Positions 1-12,320 are shown, numbered from the stretch's first letter. The stretch: DNA of 64,000 bases from Cristatella mucedo (GCA_009760855.2 WPIO01000046.1:559501-623500), one strand, 5' to 3'. Numbers and translations: made by a program. The notes: generated by a model from the letters alone, not told the origin.

Positions 1-75
1 CATATAGACATGCTTCCCCTATGTACAGTGCCTAGAGAGAGATTCAGTTATCTGAGGGTGCTATAAAAATGTCTT
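1..75 (+). mobile_element. 3' end of a LINE family 1 (CR1/L2-type) copy
   Basis: The segment contains GTGCCTAGAGAGAGATT, then a CTGAGGGTGCTATAAA-like stretch. This matches the 3' terminus shared by the better LINE family 1 copies in this window, for example the reverse complement of 13030-13090. Only the last tens of bases are inside the window, so the rest of the copy, if present, lies upstream of base 1. Confidence 0.6.
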
Positions 76-160
76 ATTGGTTATTATTTGTACTCTCTGC
101 ACAATCTCTTATTTTTCGCCCAATTCCAGTAGCTAATGACGACCTATTACAATCGTGACA

Positions 161-266
161 GGACAAAATGTCCCGACCCAAAATGTCCCGGACATAATGT
201 CCCTGACAAAATGTCCCAGGACAAAATGTCCCCATACAAAAATGTCCCAGACAAAATGTCCCCACA
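161..266 (+). repeat. Left terminal inverted repeat of the MULE
   Basis: The repeat is made of seven units of about 14-15 bp, each close to GACAAAATGTCCC. The unit is itself semi-palindromic (GGGACA / TGTCCC around an AT core). It pairs with the right terminal repeat over its whole length with scattered mismatches. Confidence 0.85.
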
Positions 267-392
267 TGTGATATAAGATTAGTAATATTAATGTTATTTT
301 GAACAGATATTATTAAAAGCAAGAGGGAAATAAATATAAAAGAGTAGGAAGTTATATCCAGTTATTTGGAGACAGTCTCTTCTCATACAACA

Positions 393-1691
393 TCAATTCG
401 GAATTCGAAGGATTCTAGAAATGTCAGTAAGATACTGCATTCTGATACGGTTGTAGTAATCAGAAACCACGGTGAACAAGGCTTCATCTACTTGCTTGTA
501 TGTCTTGCGTTTTTTCTCTGTGGTTGTCCAAGTTCCAGTTGTCTGCGAAACAGTGCCATGCTGTGTTGTTCCATCTTGATTTTCTTTGATATGGCAATCG
601 CAGTTGGATGCGCAATTCCAACTGAGTTGTTGAACGCGGTCGCATTGGTTCCACAGCGTAAGTTCAAACCTTGGTGGAGTTCTTCTGTTTCGCCTTTTTT
701 CCCCGATAAAATTGTCCTCAAAGTAGTCCAGAATGACATCCATGTTACGATAATCATCATCACCTGTAAGCTCCTCAAAAGCTGCAATGACATCCGCAGT
801 AGGAACAAATGCAAGAGCCATTAGACGCTTTACCTTAGTCGCAAATTCAGGATCATTATTGTAAGTGGCTGCTAATCCATGCTGTTGCACTTGTCTCCAT
901 ATGCATTGCCCGAAATGAAGCATACAACCCACCATTTTTGCATTAGCGAACTTGTCTTTGAAGGCGTTGATAGCAGCCAGCTCGAAGTCCGTAACAATGG
1001 ATAAAGGTTGTCCAAGGTTCGACAGCGTCGTTATGTGATTGAGAAATCTACCATATGCTGCTTGAGAACGACCCGGCAGTAGAGCATATGCACATGGGAA
1101 TATGGAGTTGTTGTGGAATCCATGTAAGGTGCAAAGCTGATCAAAGCCTTCAGGTGTGACACGAAATGTTCCGTCAGCGAACCAATGCTGACACTGTTGC
1201 AGAAAATGTAGATCGTCATCCGCAGCAAAGATGAGCATGTCGTCATCTTCGATTCTTAAAAATAAGTTACCGTCTTGTGTCGTACGACATAATATATCAT
1301 CTCCATCTGCAATACGTCTGGTCTTCAAACGCTGTCTTCGGACATCACGTGATAAGGTCTCACGAGCAGGTAGAAGATGGGCGTCGTCAACAGGTACAGC
1401 CAGCAGAGCCCGTTGTACAATGCGTCTACGGGGTTCTTCGGTTTCCCGAGCCTGCCTCTTCATTTCGCTTCTTGCTTCTTCAACAGACGCTCTTACGTGG
1501 GTAACAGCATGACTATGCGTTCCAACTTCCTCAATAATTGCATTATTCAGAGTATGAATTCGCACCCCACAGTTTCGGTCCTCGCAACGCCAAATTTCTT
1601 TTCCATCTGCACCATTTCTGTGCTTCGGGAATAAGAATCCTCCGACTACAAGCTTCCTCATTCCCTTCTGTGACGTTATGAATTTCAGCAT
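393..1691 (-). pseudogene. MULE transposase with N-terminal FLYWCH finger, frameshifted
   Basis: The open frame has 432 codons and an ATG start. A FLYWCH-type zinc finger lies near residues 15-61: an aromatic WRC motif with C36 and C41, then H59 and H61. The MULE catalytic core follows, with FADGTF (D173), a TDFE motif (D235) and a GCMLHF Cys/His segment (C256, H259). In the family this enzyme binds the terminal repeats and moves the element by a DDE reaction in the nucleus. After about residue 353 the family-like sequence leaves this frame. Roughly positions 635-495 read better in another minus frame, with an NNSV motif and an HPT segment, and it returns to the first frame near 494 for QVDEALF. 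The usual EGWH stretch after NNSV is missing. The copy is therefore probably inactive. Confidence 0.8.
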
Positions 1692-2150
1692 CTTCCTTAA
1701 TTATTTGTTTGTCTTTTATTAAACATTCTAATTACATTTACAGTTATATAAATACTAATCACCTCGAAATCTTGTAAATTATTTATTACACTGCACACCT
1801 ATCACCTACTATAACAAACCGTTTTTAGTATTATAACCTTCACTGTAACTTCCGCATATTTATACGTTTACAGTGAATCAGAAGCCATTCATTAGTAAAT
1901 ATAACTGTAAACTTTGATATCGTATCATTTAAGTTTGCTTGATTAATAAGACTATGGCACATGGCTTCATTTAAAGAGGCCTTTGATTAACTGCACATGT
2001 ATATGTCGAGACTGATGATCACAAGTAATCTCTCTTCAGTCTTCATTAAATATTAAAACTTTACATGCTACATTGTATCGGTGAAATATCGAAGCCTATT
2101 AGTTATAATATATTTAAAATAACATGAATATAATTAATTTATTGTATAAT

Positions 2151-2255
2151 GTGGTGACATTTTGTCCGGGACGTTTTTGTATGGGAACATTTTGTCCTGG
2201 GACATTTAGTCAGGGACATTATGTCCGGGACATTTCGTCTGGGGACATTTGGTCC
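2151..2255 (-). repeat. Right terminal inverted repeat of the MULE
   Basis: The reverse complement matches the left repeat unit for unit. It includes the divergent module with ACATAATGTCCC and the module with CCATACAAAAA, so the two arrays derive from one ancestral end rather than from independent satellite growth. Confidence 0.85.
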
Positions 2256-2261
2256 TAGTAC

Positions 2262-3734
2262 CCAGATAAGCGATTGCCACAATGCTTCACTACCACCTAT
2301 AAGATATGAGCGAGACACGTGTACTCATCCACTTTATATATCTGTGATAATAATGTCACACTAGAAATATTCATAGCTGGATACATGAAAGCCAAATTTA
2401 AGCAAAATCCACCTAAAAAGAAATCAAATTCCAGAAAAAGCCAGACCAGTGCCATAACCGGTTCCGGGCTGATGTTTGTCTTACAATGGTCGGTTGCACT
2501 CGCGCCGATCATGGGGGGCACATGATTTAATTAGAGTACAGGACTAAGCGCCACTCATGCAAAAGGCTGAGGGCAATAATTCGGCTGCAGTAGTGACGCC
2601 TGCACTGTCCACGCGGCAATGGGGTGCACAGGTACAGGTATCTTGGAGAGATAAAACAAGCACGGCGAGCTAACCATGTCGAGGCGAGGTCACTGAAACA
2701 GGTGTGCGACGTCCGCGGACCTCTGCCCAAAGCTAAGCTTTTTTTTTATTTTTCAGCTCGCTCACTGGAGGAACTATTCCTCCAGGCGGGTGCCCTACCA
2801 CGCGCTGAAGCCGCCGCCGCCGCCTCGCCGCTGCATTTCGCTCGGCTCACTATTTGAGGCGTGGCTACTTTGAAGGCGCCCGAGCGGCTGAAACGGCCGT
2901 TGCCGTTTGAGAATTCGCCTCTTCAGTTCAGCTCTGCGAAACCGCAGGCCAACTCTATTCGCCGATGCAGGTTTTTGCAAGCAACACCTGTGAGGTCAAA
3001 ATGCATTACGAGCCGTTCCCATGACAGATCAGAGGGTCGATCACTCGCGCGGAGAGGTAGAACGTGCAACGCTAGCCACAATGCCCACTGAACATGCAAG
3101 ATCGACTTCTCACGTGGAGCGAGGTAAGTTCGGCGAACTAAAAAGTTCGGCCGCGGCGGCAGGGCATCAACGGCGGACAGCCGAAAATGGTGCAAATACG
3201 CCTCTCGTGTCCATCACGTGCTCACTATATAATTCAATAGGGACGCTAGCAGAACGAGGCAAGTGCTATTCGTTGCTGCTCCCGGTGTGAATTCACAGCT
3301 CCGAACTTGCTTCCGGCTGGTGACCTTTGGCGTGCGACCTTGCTCCGGCGACCTTGCGCTGACACTGCTCCGGTCTTGCCATTGCGTGCCATTGGTCCAG
3401 TGGACTGCCCGGTCATGCCGGTGCGCCAGGAAAATGCAACCAATTGTACGGTTCTAATTGGAAACTAATTCCCATCAGTAGCACCTGCTGCACGGTCGTC
3501 GGGCGCCCGCCAGGTCAAGGCCGATGGGCTCCCAGGCTTTCGTTGATTCAGTTCCACACGATCGAGGATGCAGGTCGAGAGTCCTGAATAGCGTGATCTG
3601 CACTAGTCTTGGCACAATGTCGCAAACGTGCATCAATCTAGTTTAGTGGTTGTATTCTTATATTTAACATGATTCCTGATTTTGGCGATGCTCCTTAAAA
3701 GAAAGTGAGCCCAGTTGACAGTGGTAGAAAATTG
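2262..3734. other. Intergenic, no gene recognised
   Basis: No open frame here resembles a known protein. The stretch 2800-3480 is moderately GC-rich with scattered CpG and several short overlapping frames on both strands, none with coding character. No mobile element was recognised. Confidence 0.5.
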
Positions 3735-4470
3735 CTTATCTCGTGGCCGGCCATCCGCTTGCAATCAGATGGTGGGCAGAGTCACATGAATGACTCCAGA
3801 CTCCAGCTGAGCCAATCTTGAGAGTTTGGTCTTCCAACTTAAGGCTAACACTAAGTTTGTCCAAAGCTAGTAGTAGGTCATTGTTATCATCCTCGAGCGT
3901 GAGAATGTTTGTAGCCATCAAAACGCTAATTTTGTCGACGCAGGCAGCAGCTAGGAAACCAAGCGAATCGGATTAGGAGCAAAGGCAAGGAGCAAGGTCA
4001 ATGTCGAGGAGCAAGGTCAATGTCATCGGCGCGCTGGATGTCATCGGCGTAGAAGTGCCAGCCAAGATTGTGCTGCTTGGCGACACTATTCGCTGCCAGA
4101 GGGAGAGTACAGAAAGTGCAATTAGGACTTCCTAGCACCGATTCTCGAGGTATTCCATACACTTAAAGGACACCTGGATGACTGACAGCCATTCACATCT
4201 GTACTCTGTTATCTCTCACTGCGGCAGGACCTTGCCCAGTTCAGAGCTCTGCCAGTGATACCCAGGCATGTGAAGAGGAGCTGCAGAATTTTCCGGTTGT
4301 CAATATCGTGCTCGTTGATACAGATCAGGATCAGCGGAAATCATCAAAGTGGCTATGAAAGTCGCTGAATGAGAAGAGGTCAATGTACATTTGCAGCTGC
4401 GTGCATCAGCATACAAATATATCCTAACTTGCACTCGGCGATAACATTGGCAAGAGGGAGGGTGTTAATT
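3735..4470 (-). mobile_element. Old LINE family 1 fragment (reverse transcriptase region)
   Basis: Read on the minus strand, this follows the order of the better copy at 38857-40196: the segment after the YADD-type region, then DDNNDLLLALDKLSVS, which corresponds to the DDKTNLLVMGKP region, then a GSAG-type segment. The text near 4230-4300 (GCCAGTGATACCCAGGCATG) parallels 40140-40160. The order of blocks is preserved, but sequence identity is low and there are many stops and indels, so this is an old copy. Confidence 0.6.
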
Positions 4471-4612
4471 AATTGTAAAAAACGAAGTAGATCTAAAACG
4501 AACTCGTAGGATACGCCGTACTTGCTTAATGACCATTGGCCGTTTAGCTCTGAATTCTCCTGCCGACATGTGACCTCAGCCTGCGTGGCGAAGTACCTGT
4601 GATGCCCTAGAC

Positions 4613-4798
4613 CAGCGTCTGTCAACCTTCTCAATGCAGCGATCCTTTAATACAGCTTCTCATGTTGTGGCAACCCCCTTCGTAAAATTATAATGTGCGA
4701 AAAGTGGACATGCGTGTTTTCCGATGGTCTTAGGCGACCCCTGTGAAAGGGTCTGTCGATCCCCAAAGGGGTCGCGACCCACAGGTTGAGAACCACTG
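4613..4798. mobile_element. Short non-autonomous hAT element (MITE), SPIN/URR1-like ends
   Basis: The element is 186 bp and begins CAGCGTCTGTCAACCTTCTC and ends GGTTGAGAACCACTG, giving imperfect inverted termini with the hAT CAG..CTG pattern. Flanking octamers CCCTAGAC (4605-4612) and CCCTAAAC (4799-4806) match at 7 of 8 positions, as expected for an 8-bp hAT target duplication. The interior holds GGGGTCGCGACCCACAGG and CTTAGGCGACCCCTGTG, plus TCATGTTGTGG near the other end. These blocks are characteristic, as I remember them, of the Charlie-like SPIN and URR1 hAT families. The element has no coding capacity and would depend on a transposase supplied in trans. Confidence 0.85.
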
Positions 4799-5941
<1,143 letters not shown>

Positions 5942-6089
5942 CATTGTATTATATATACGTACAGCGTATATGATCCATTTGCGACGGATGCAAATTAGCA
6001 CGCGTCACAAACCTAATCTGGTGGGGCGAGAATTATGCCATGCACTCGACGGACTGTAAGTGCACCGTAAGACGGTTTAAGGTAAGACA

Positions 6090-6960
6090 GCCAGGAAGCA
6101 CGCGTGGTAGCGCCGGCGGTGCCCGGTGACGGTTGTCCGTGGGGGAAACTCGCAGGCGGAGCGCCTGGTTTGAGGCGCGTGACATCCTGCCTACAATTCA
6201 CTTTCGGCTTCTGTCGGCGTGGTCGCTTTATGGCTGGCCCGATACTGCGGTCGGTGACGACTCTGCGCAGCGTTCAGACGCAGCGTTCAGAGGCGGAAGC
6301 CGCGAGAGCCGCGCCGCAGCACGTCCGCGGGGCGCGGCGCGGCGACGTCGCAAGCATTCTAGGTGCATTTTTTCGCATACGACAGTTTCAAGTTCGCCCC
6401 GCCGTCGACGAGTAAAGGCGCTTGCTGTGAGCTCGCCCTCGTCGCGGCCGCGGGATCGCTGGGTTGGAGTTGGGCGGAGCTTGCCGTCGCTCGCCTGCGA
6501 CTCCTCGGAAGAGCGAGCCTTCGGCGCATGGCGGCTCTCTCGCAGCGCGACGCGCAGTCTCTCGCCGCCGCGAGCTCGTCGGTCGCGGCGGCGGCAGCGG
6601 CGGCACCGCGTCCGCTCACGAGCCCGCCGCTCGCGGCGGCTGTAACTAGCCGCTTATTAGCGGAGGCTGCGTCTCGCTCGATCGAGCGGCGCGCCCGCGA
6701 AGCGGCACCTGGCGTGAGTGTGTGCGCGCGCGCGCGCAGCAGGTTCGGAGGTGTGCGCTCGTTCGCTTAAAGCGCAGCCGCTAAAGCCTGGCCGTCGCCG
6801 CCGCCGCCGCCGAGCAAGCGACGACGCGTTGCGGCCGACCAGCGGTCGCCGCGTCGACGTGCACGTCGATGCCACTTCCGCATCGTTACGGCGCGGTAAT
6901 TTCGCGAAGCGTTCGCGCTCAAGCGTGTCGCTAGCGGGGGAGAAAATTGAGTTCGGAATG
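6090..6960. other. GC- and CpG-rich segment, possible CpG island
   Basis: The segment is strongly GC-rich with frequent CpG, including CGCGCGCGCG at 6725-6737, and open frames overlap on both strands. That is what high GC gives by chance. No frame shows a conserved domain. It could be a promoter or first-exon region of a gene whose other exons I cannot see, or simply GC-rich DNA. Confidence 0.4.
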
Positions 6961-7084
6961 AGCAGCAGGTGCTAATTTTGCGCATCAATTAGTGGAGATT
7001 TTAATTATTCATCCCGCCTTGCTTCGATTGCAATGGCTCAGCGAGCATAGCCCGAGGGTGCACCCACGGTTCGATTCGCAGCGG

Positions 7085-7144
7085 GACAGCTTTCCGGCGA
7101 ATCGGCTTCGCCGGAAAGCTGTCCGAATCGGCTTCGCCGATTCG
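7085..7144. repeat. Two adjacent perfect hairpins
   Basis: Positions 7085-7123 form a perfect 17-bp inverted repeat (left arm GACAGCTTTCCGGCGAA) with a 5-base loop. Directly abutting, 7124-7144 form a perfect 9-bp inverted repeat (arm CGAATCGGC) with a 3-base loop. Both share the core AATCGGCTTCGCCG. Confidence 0.9.
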
Positions 7145-7467
7145 CCGGAAGCGCAAGCGACCCGAGCTGCGCCGCCTGCAGAGTCTCCGGCTGCTCGAGC
7201 ACCTGACGCGTCAGTGACGTCAGAACGATGGCGCGCTGTTACTAACGGTTTCGCGAGCGTGAATACTCTTGTGGCACCAACACGCGATCGGGCTGAACGG
7301 CTTCGACGCGCCTCCGTAGCTCCGGCCAAGGTCACGGCCCAGGTTACGGCCCAGGTCACGCCGAACAGGAATCGCTCGTGAAGCGCGCGTCGAGTCAGTC
7401 AGCCGGGGCGAGCGTCACGTTTCTCCTTGTGCTACGCCCAGAGCTTTTTGCTGCAATCGTGTGGCCT

Positions 7468-8492
7468 TAATAATAATAATAATACTATATTTTATAGCAC
7501 CCTCAGAAAATGTAGTCTCTTTCTAGGCACTTAACATATGCTGTCGAGGAGGAAGCATGATCGTATGGTTAACGAGCATAACAGAGTTAGGCGGGGCATG
7601 CACAGGGCGGGCATGCAAAGACGTTGAGTGGCAGCACGCATAAGCACCGATGAGGCAATTCTTAAGGACCTACCGAATGCTCTCATAAGGAGGTGCGTTT
7701 TAGCTTCTTTTTAATTATCATTAAGTCAGGGAATGTCGTAACGTCAGTCGGGAGTTCCAGGCTTTGTCAGCATAGGAGCTATAGTCACCGTCTACAAAGG
7801 ATTTAAGGTTCGGGCGAGGTGTAGGTAAACGATTTGACTCAGAAAAGCGGGTGGTGCGATGCCTGGTGGGGAGTAATTCTGATAGGTAGGCTGGAGCCAG
7901 AGAATGGAGGGACGTGAGAGTGAGTGACAGAATCTTGAAGCCAGTGCAGGTCGGCTTGAAGCGGTGTGATGTGGATATTGCAATGCTCACGACAGACAAG
8001 CCTAGCTGCAGAGCTGTGCACCAACTGTAAGCGCCTGATTGCACCGCCAGTAGACCAGCAAACTGCGAGTTGCAGAAGTCGAGACGGAATTTTAAAAATG
8101 CATTGACAAATTTGGATGTAGTATCCCAGTCTAAGCAAGCCCAAATTTCACCAATGTTATTTAGCTGAAAGTAGGCAGACTTGACTGTGGAGCTGATGTT
8201 GTCATAGGTGTCTCAGCATGGTAACTTTGGAAAAGGACACCTAAATTACGGGCTGACGCATCAGGAGATGTGCTGGCAGAGCCAATTTTGAGCGTTAGGT
8301 TTTCCGATTTCTGAATCACACTTGGTTTGCCCATAACTAGTAAGTTAGTTTTATCGTCGTTTAATTTGAGAAGCTTCGCTGTCACCAATGTGCGGATGTC
8401 AGCACTACATGACATGCAGCATGGGAGTTGAAAGAGGTGGTCGAGCTGGATGGCTGGGATGGATCAAAGCATAGTTACAACTGAGTTTCATA
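7468..8492 (-). mobile_element. LINE family 1 copy, 5'-truncated, degenerate
   Basis: On the plus strand it begins with the (TAA)n 3' tail (7469-7484) and the 3' terminus AATGTAGTCTCTTTCTAGGC. Reading on the minus strand, 8415-8161 encodes LLKLNDDKTNLLVMGKP and a SARNLGVLFQS motif. Further downstream come RRLQLVHSSAARLVCRE and PAYLSELLP. These are the C-terminal reverse transcriptase motifs of CR1/L2-clade non-LTR retrotransposons. The motifs lie in several frames, so the copy is dead. The EN domain and N-terminal RT are absent through 5' truncation. Confidence 0.85.
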
Positions 8493-8559
8493 TGCTTTGG
8501 CTTTGCCATCCACTAATCGGTTAGAGCCCTGGGGGGTCGCCTGGGCTCGAGCATTCAGA

Positions 8560-9770
8560 ATGAAAGCTCGCTCGCTGTCAGGTGCTCGCGATGCGAAGCC
8601 CGGCGGCGGGTTTGACGCTTGGCCTCCTGGGAGGATGCTTTGACGTCCGCGGCCGTGGAAGACGACGCTCGGTTTTCTCATCGCCGCCGGCGCCGACGAT
8701 CGCGCACTGGCGTACCGTCGCGTCTCTGATTGCAAAGCGAGTCACGTGTCACGCGACAGAAGGAAGTCACGCGCGTCTCTGACTGCAACGCCACGAGCGG
8801 CAAGGCCGCGACGCACTCGCGGCGGCCCGCGCCTCGAGTCTCGGACTGCGTGCAGACGCGTTTCCGCTTCCGCCCGCGCTTCATCTGCTTCTCCTGAGGC
8901 CGCGCGTAACGAGTCGCGATTTCCTCAGGCGACCAAATGGCTAATGATCCATTTATAAACAGCCGCCGGCTTCGAACTGGCCCGAACGGATTCCTGCGCG
9001 CGCGCCCGCCAAACAGCCAAACCGCAGACAGAGGCGCGAGCAAATGCAATTTGCGCTGCCGCCGCTCAGCGGCCGCTCGACCGTGCGCTCAGCGCGCCGG
9101 CGCCGCTCGCCCGCGACCGAAACCCACTGCCGGGGGAGGGGGAGGGGCTCGAGCGCTCCCCTTAGTACCTCTACTGCCGCGTCACAGCCGGCTACAGCCG
9201 TGACGCGGCTGAATCCCCGAGTGCAAGAGAGCACGCTGGCCAGCTAGCGAGAGCGCAGTGGGTGGGCGAGCACCTGCCGCGGTTTGGAATTGCATTGCCC
9301 TCCGGCGGGAGCAGTTGGCCTGGCGCCGAGCGGTGCCAGGTTCGAGCGTTGCCTCTCCGCTCGAGACGCAGCGCTCTCGCCGCGCCAGCGCCGATGGAGC
9401 GAGCGGTCCCTCGGCGACCGAGGCCGCGGCCGACGGCCGCCGCCGCCGCTGAATTCCGCTGGCCACCAATCGCCCGCAGCCTCGTGAAAGCGAGCGGAAG
9501 CTTCGCGGTCGACGTGGGAAGTGGAAATAGAGGCCCTACCAGCAGCTCAGTAGCTGGCGGCCGTTACGTAACGAACGGCGATCTGGACGCTCCTGTGCGG
9601 CGGCGAGCGCCTTACTATCTCGGATGGGGTAGAGGGAACCGGTCTCGACGCCGGCGAGTGACGTTGGTCGGCGCTTTCCGGAGGCTAACCTGCGCTCGCC
9701 AGCGCGAGGTCGAGAAAGGCGGGAGTTTTTTTACGAGCGCTGATTGCAACGCCGCTGACACTTGAGCCTC
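8560..9770. other. GC- and CpG-rich segment without a recognised gene
   Basis: Dense CpG, with open frames on both strands in several frames at once. The motif GTCTC(T/G)GA(T/C)TGC occurs at about 8722, 8775 and 8838, a loose tandem of roughly 55-65 bp. No domain is recognisable in any frame. Confidence 0.4.
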
Positions 9771-10166
9771 GGGGCTGCGCGTGCGAATGCAACAAACGGC
9801 GCAGCGATCGCGCAATTGTCCACGGATGTTGGCAGTGTTTACGCAATAAATTGCGTAGTACCGCTGCAATTGTACGCAACAATAGCTCGGTCGGAGTTAG
9901 CGGTTGCATCCCAAAGCGCGTCTGACAGACACCTGAAACAAAACGGTTAAAGTCGTAAGTGGCTTTAGCCGCGGCGCGTACGGCCGCGGGGATGAGGCGG
10001 GGCGCGTACGGCCGACCGCGGCATGCTCGGTGCAGAATTTTCGGCGCCGTCACCCTTACTCGTCGCCCTTACACAGAAGTAGTACCCGGCTGCAGGACCT
10101 GGCGTGGGCTTGACTGAGTACTAATTCGGCCATTTTGGTCAGCGGGCTGCAACGCGGATAATGATG

Positions 10167-10294
10167 AGCCGACGAGAGAGAGCAGAGCGGAATCAGAAAG
10201 AAAGCGAGAAAGAAGAAGAGAGAGTGCGAGAGAGAGTGAGAGAGAGAGAGAGAGAGCGAGAGAAGACAAGAGAAGAGAGAGAGAGAGAGAGAAA

Positions 10295-10333
<39 letters not shown>

Positions 10334-10344
10334 GAGTGAGTGAG
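10167..10344. repeat. (GA)n-rich tract, interrupted
   Basis: Purine-rich GA repeat with interruptions such as AAGA and GCGAG. It creates artefactual Ser/Leu and Arg/Glu frames on the two strands. Confidence 0.95.
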
Positions 10345-10609
10345 TGTGAAAGAACGGTCCAAAGACGAATAAGGTAAAAAAACAGCACGATGCGATAGTA
10401 CGATATGACGCGATGCGACAGTACGATAATTATACGCCTGTAGCGCTGAAATTGAAGCAAAATCCATGCACAGTGAAGGAAACGAGATTGGGGTATAATC
10501 AATCGATAGCGATGACCAGAGTAGACTGCTGCTACAGCAAGGCGAGGCTTCGAAGCTGCACCGCGAGCGATGCGGATGAGATGCGGGATGAGATGCGAGC
10601 GATGCGGAT

Positions 10610-10649
10610 GGAGAGAGAGGCGTGGGCGGAGAGACAGCGATCGAAAGAG

Positions 10650-10744
<95 letters not shown>
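10610..10744. repeat. (GA)n tract
   Basis: A second GA array about 270 bp from the first in the same orientation. It is nearly pure from about 10671 to 10744. The long minus-strand Ser/Leu frame across both arrays is not a gene. Confidence 0.95.
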
Positions 10745-10746
<2 letters not shown>

Positions 10747-12245
10747 AGAGGCTGCGAATAAAAGCGCCCTCTGCGACCAGTGACGGCGCCCGGGGCTAGG
10801 CGTCCGAGCACATTAGCACCAGCGTGCGCTCTGTCAGTGATGCGCGCCGTCGTCACAAATGCACTGGCGGTCCATCGGCGCCAGTAAAGGGCGCCCAATG
10901 TCCAGAGTGAGTTGTTGTCAGAACAAAGAGGATGCCGGCGTGGCGTGGCAGAGTCAATAGCCGCCTCCGAGTCCCGGTGCGAGGCAACAAGCGACCCTTT
11001 GTGCACTGCGAGCATTGTCGTCGAGTTGACTTAGTGCGACCGAGCGTGATTTCAAAGGCTTCGGCAACGCTTATTATATCATCGCCCGCCTGCGCGCCGC
11101 ATGTTGACTCAACCTCACAATGCCATCGTAATTCCGCCTCTCGCGCAATGATATTAAACGAACTCAGACATTCTACCGTTGCTTTAATTAGTATTAATAG
11201 TTCCATTCTTGTTGCTAACAATATTGCACTATGGACGACTCGATCAAAGCAACTCTTACTAAATGAAAAACTGCGCTCGCTGCCCAGCAGCGCAGCGAGA
11301 GCCGCACCCGAGTAGAGCGAGCTGGGTGGCGGGCACCGATTGGAATCGCCGCGGGTCTGAGCGAGGCTGAGCGAAACTCGAGCTCGGACGCTGCGCCGGC
11401 GTCCTGCCGAGCGCTCGCTAAGTCTCGCGCGCTCCCAAGAAAGTCCTTCGCATCGAGCGAAATTCTTCGACCAGTTCCTTGTTTCATTCGCATATGCGTG
11501 CAGGTAGTTTAGTACTTTTGTCAAGCATCCGCAGATCGCTTCGCACTCACGAATCGCGCACCTGTCCGATTCACGTGCGCCACTTTTGCCCGTCAAACGA
11601 TCTTCGTCGCTTTTCCTAGGATTCTCGACAATTTTCAGTAGTAGCTTTTGGGGACGCGCGCAGTGGAAAATATTGCATAACGTCAAAGCATCTTTTACAC
11701 CGCCACACCTCGCACAACTAACTAGCTGAGTCGTTGGCTAATGCGGTGGCAGCAGCAGACTGGATCGTCTCTAAACAGCACTAAATAGCGCTAAATATCA
11801 GTTTGAGAGATTCCTTTAAAGCCGGTGACACCCGATCCACGTTCGCGCCACTCGGAGAGCTGAGTCACTCCCTGGGCGACGTCAGCGTGCGGGCCAGCTT
11901 TAAATCGGTCTCTCTGCGGCTGCCGAGAGCTAAAACAAGCTATCTCGCAAGCCACTGAAATATGCAGGCTCCACATAGCATCATGCAGGCGATAGATAGG
12001 CAGGCAGGCGCCTGCATGATGGGTACTTTCCTCCTCAATACGTCTAATGTGTAAGTGTGGCGCATTATATGCATGCATGCGTGCAGAGACATTCGTGCAC
12101 GAGCGCTCACGCACGTCTATTAACTGTTACATAAATACGCATTCTGATGGATACATCGTGAAATTGCAAATCCTAACCCTCAAATGGGTTCGGGCATCAC
12201 ATTTGGTGTAGCATGTGCACGCAGCCTGAGCGCTCCATTCCAACG
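10745..12245. other. Intergenic, no gene recognised
   Basis: GC-rich until about 11470, then mixed. A minus frame at 11686-10853 stays open for 277 codons, but it overlaps other open frames and shows no domain or coding-like composition. I do not call a gene. Confidence 0.45.
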
Positions 12246-12320
12246 CATGCTGGCTGATCGCATGCTGGCTGATCGCATGCTGGCTGATCGCATGCTGGCT
12301 GATCGCATGCTGGCTGATCG
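12246..12320. repeat. 15-bp tandem repeat, five units
   Basis: Five perfect units of CATGCTGGCTGATCG lie head to tail. The unit length is a multiple of three, so the region stays open as a repeated MLADR peptide, but the flanking frames carry no known protein. Confidence 0.97.

Larger units (their letters stand above)
155..2261 (-). mobile_element. Mutator-like (MULE) DNA transposon with FLYWCH transposase
   Basis: This is a near-complete cut-and-paste transposon of about 2.1 kb. Its two ends, about 161-266 and 2151-2255, are inverted copies of each other, and between them lies one long open frame with MULE transposase features on the minus strand. The similarity between the ends can be extended weakly outward to about 155 and 2261. 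I could not find a convincing 8-10 bp target duplication, so either the ends are slightly misplaced or the flanks have decayed. About 390 AT-rich bases (1700-2150) between the transposase start and the right repeat hold no other gene and probably serve as its promoter region. Confidence 0.85.

Noticed and set aside
6133..6645. 170-codon Arg/Ser-rich plus frame in the CpG-rich block
   Set aside because: Several frames on both strands are open together here, as expected for high GC; no domain and no repeat of known SR-protein motifs.
10056..11015. 319-codon minus-strand frame rich in Ser and Leu
   Set aside because: It is open only because the (GA)n arrays read as Ser/Leu repeats; flanks show no domain.
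10853..11686. 277-codon minus frame
   Set aside because: No recognisable domain, overlaps other open frames, and no splice or promoter context.
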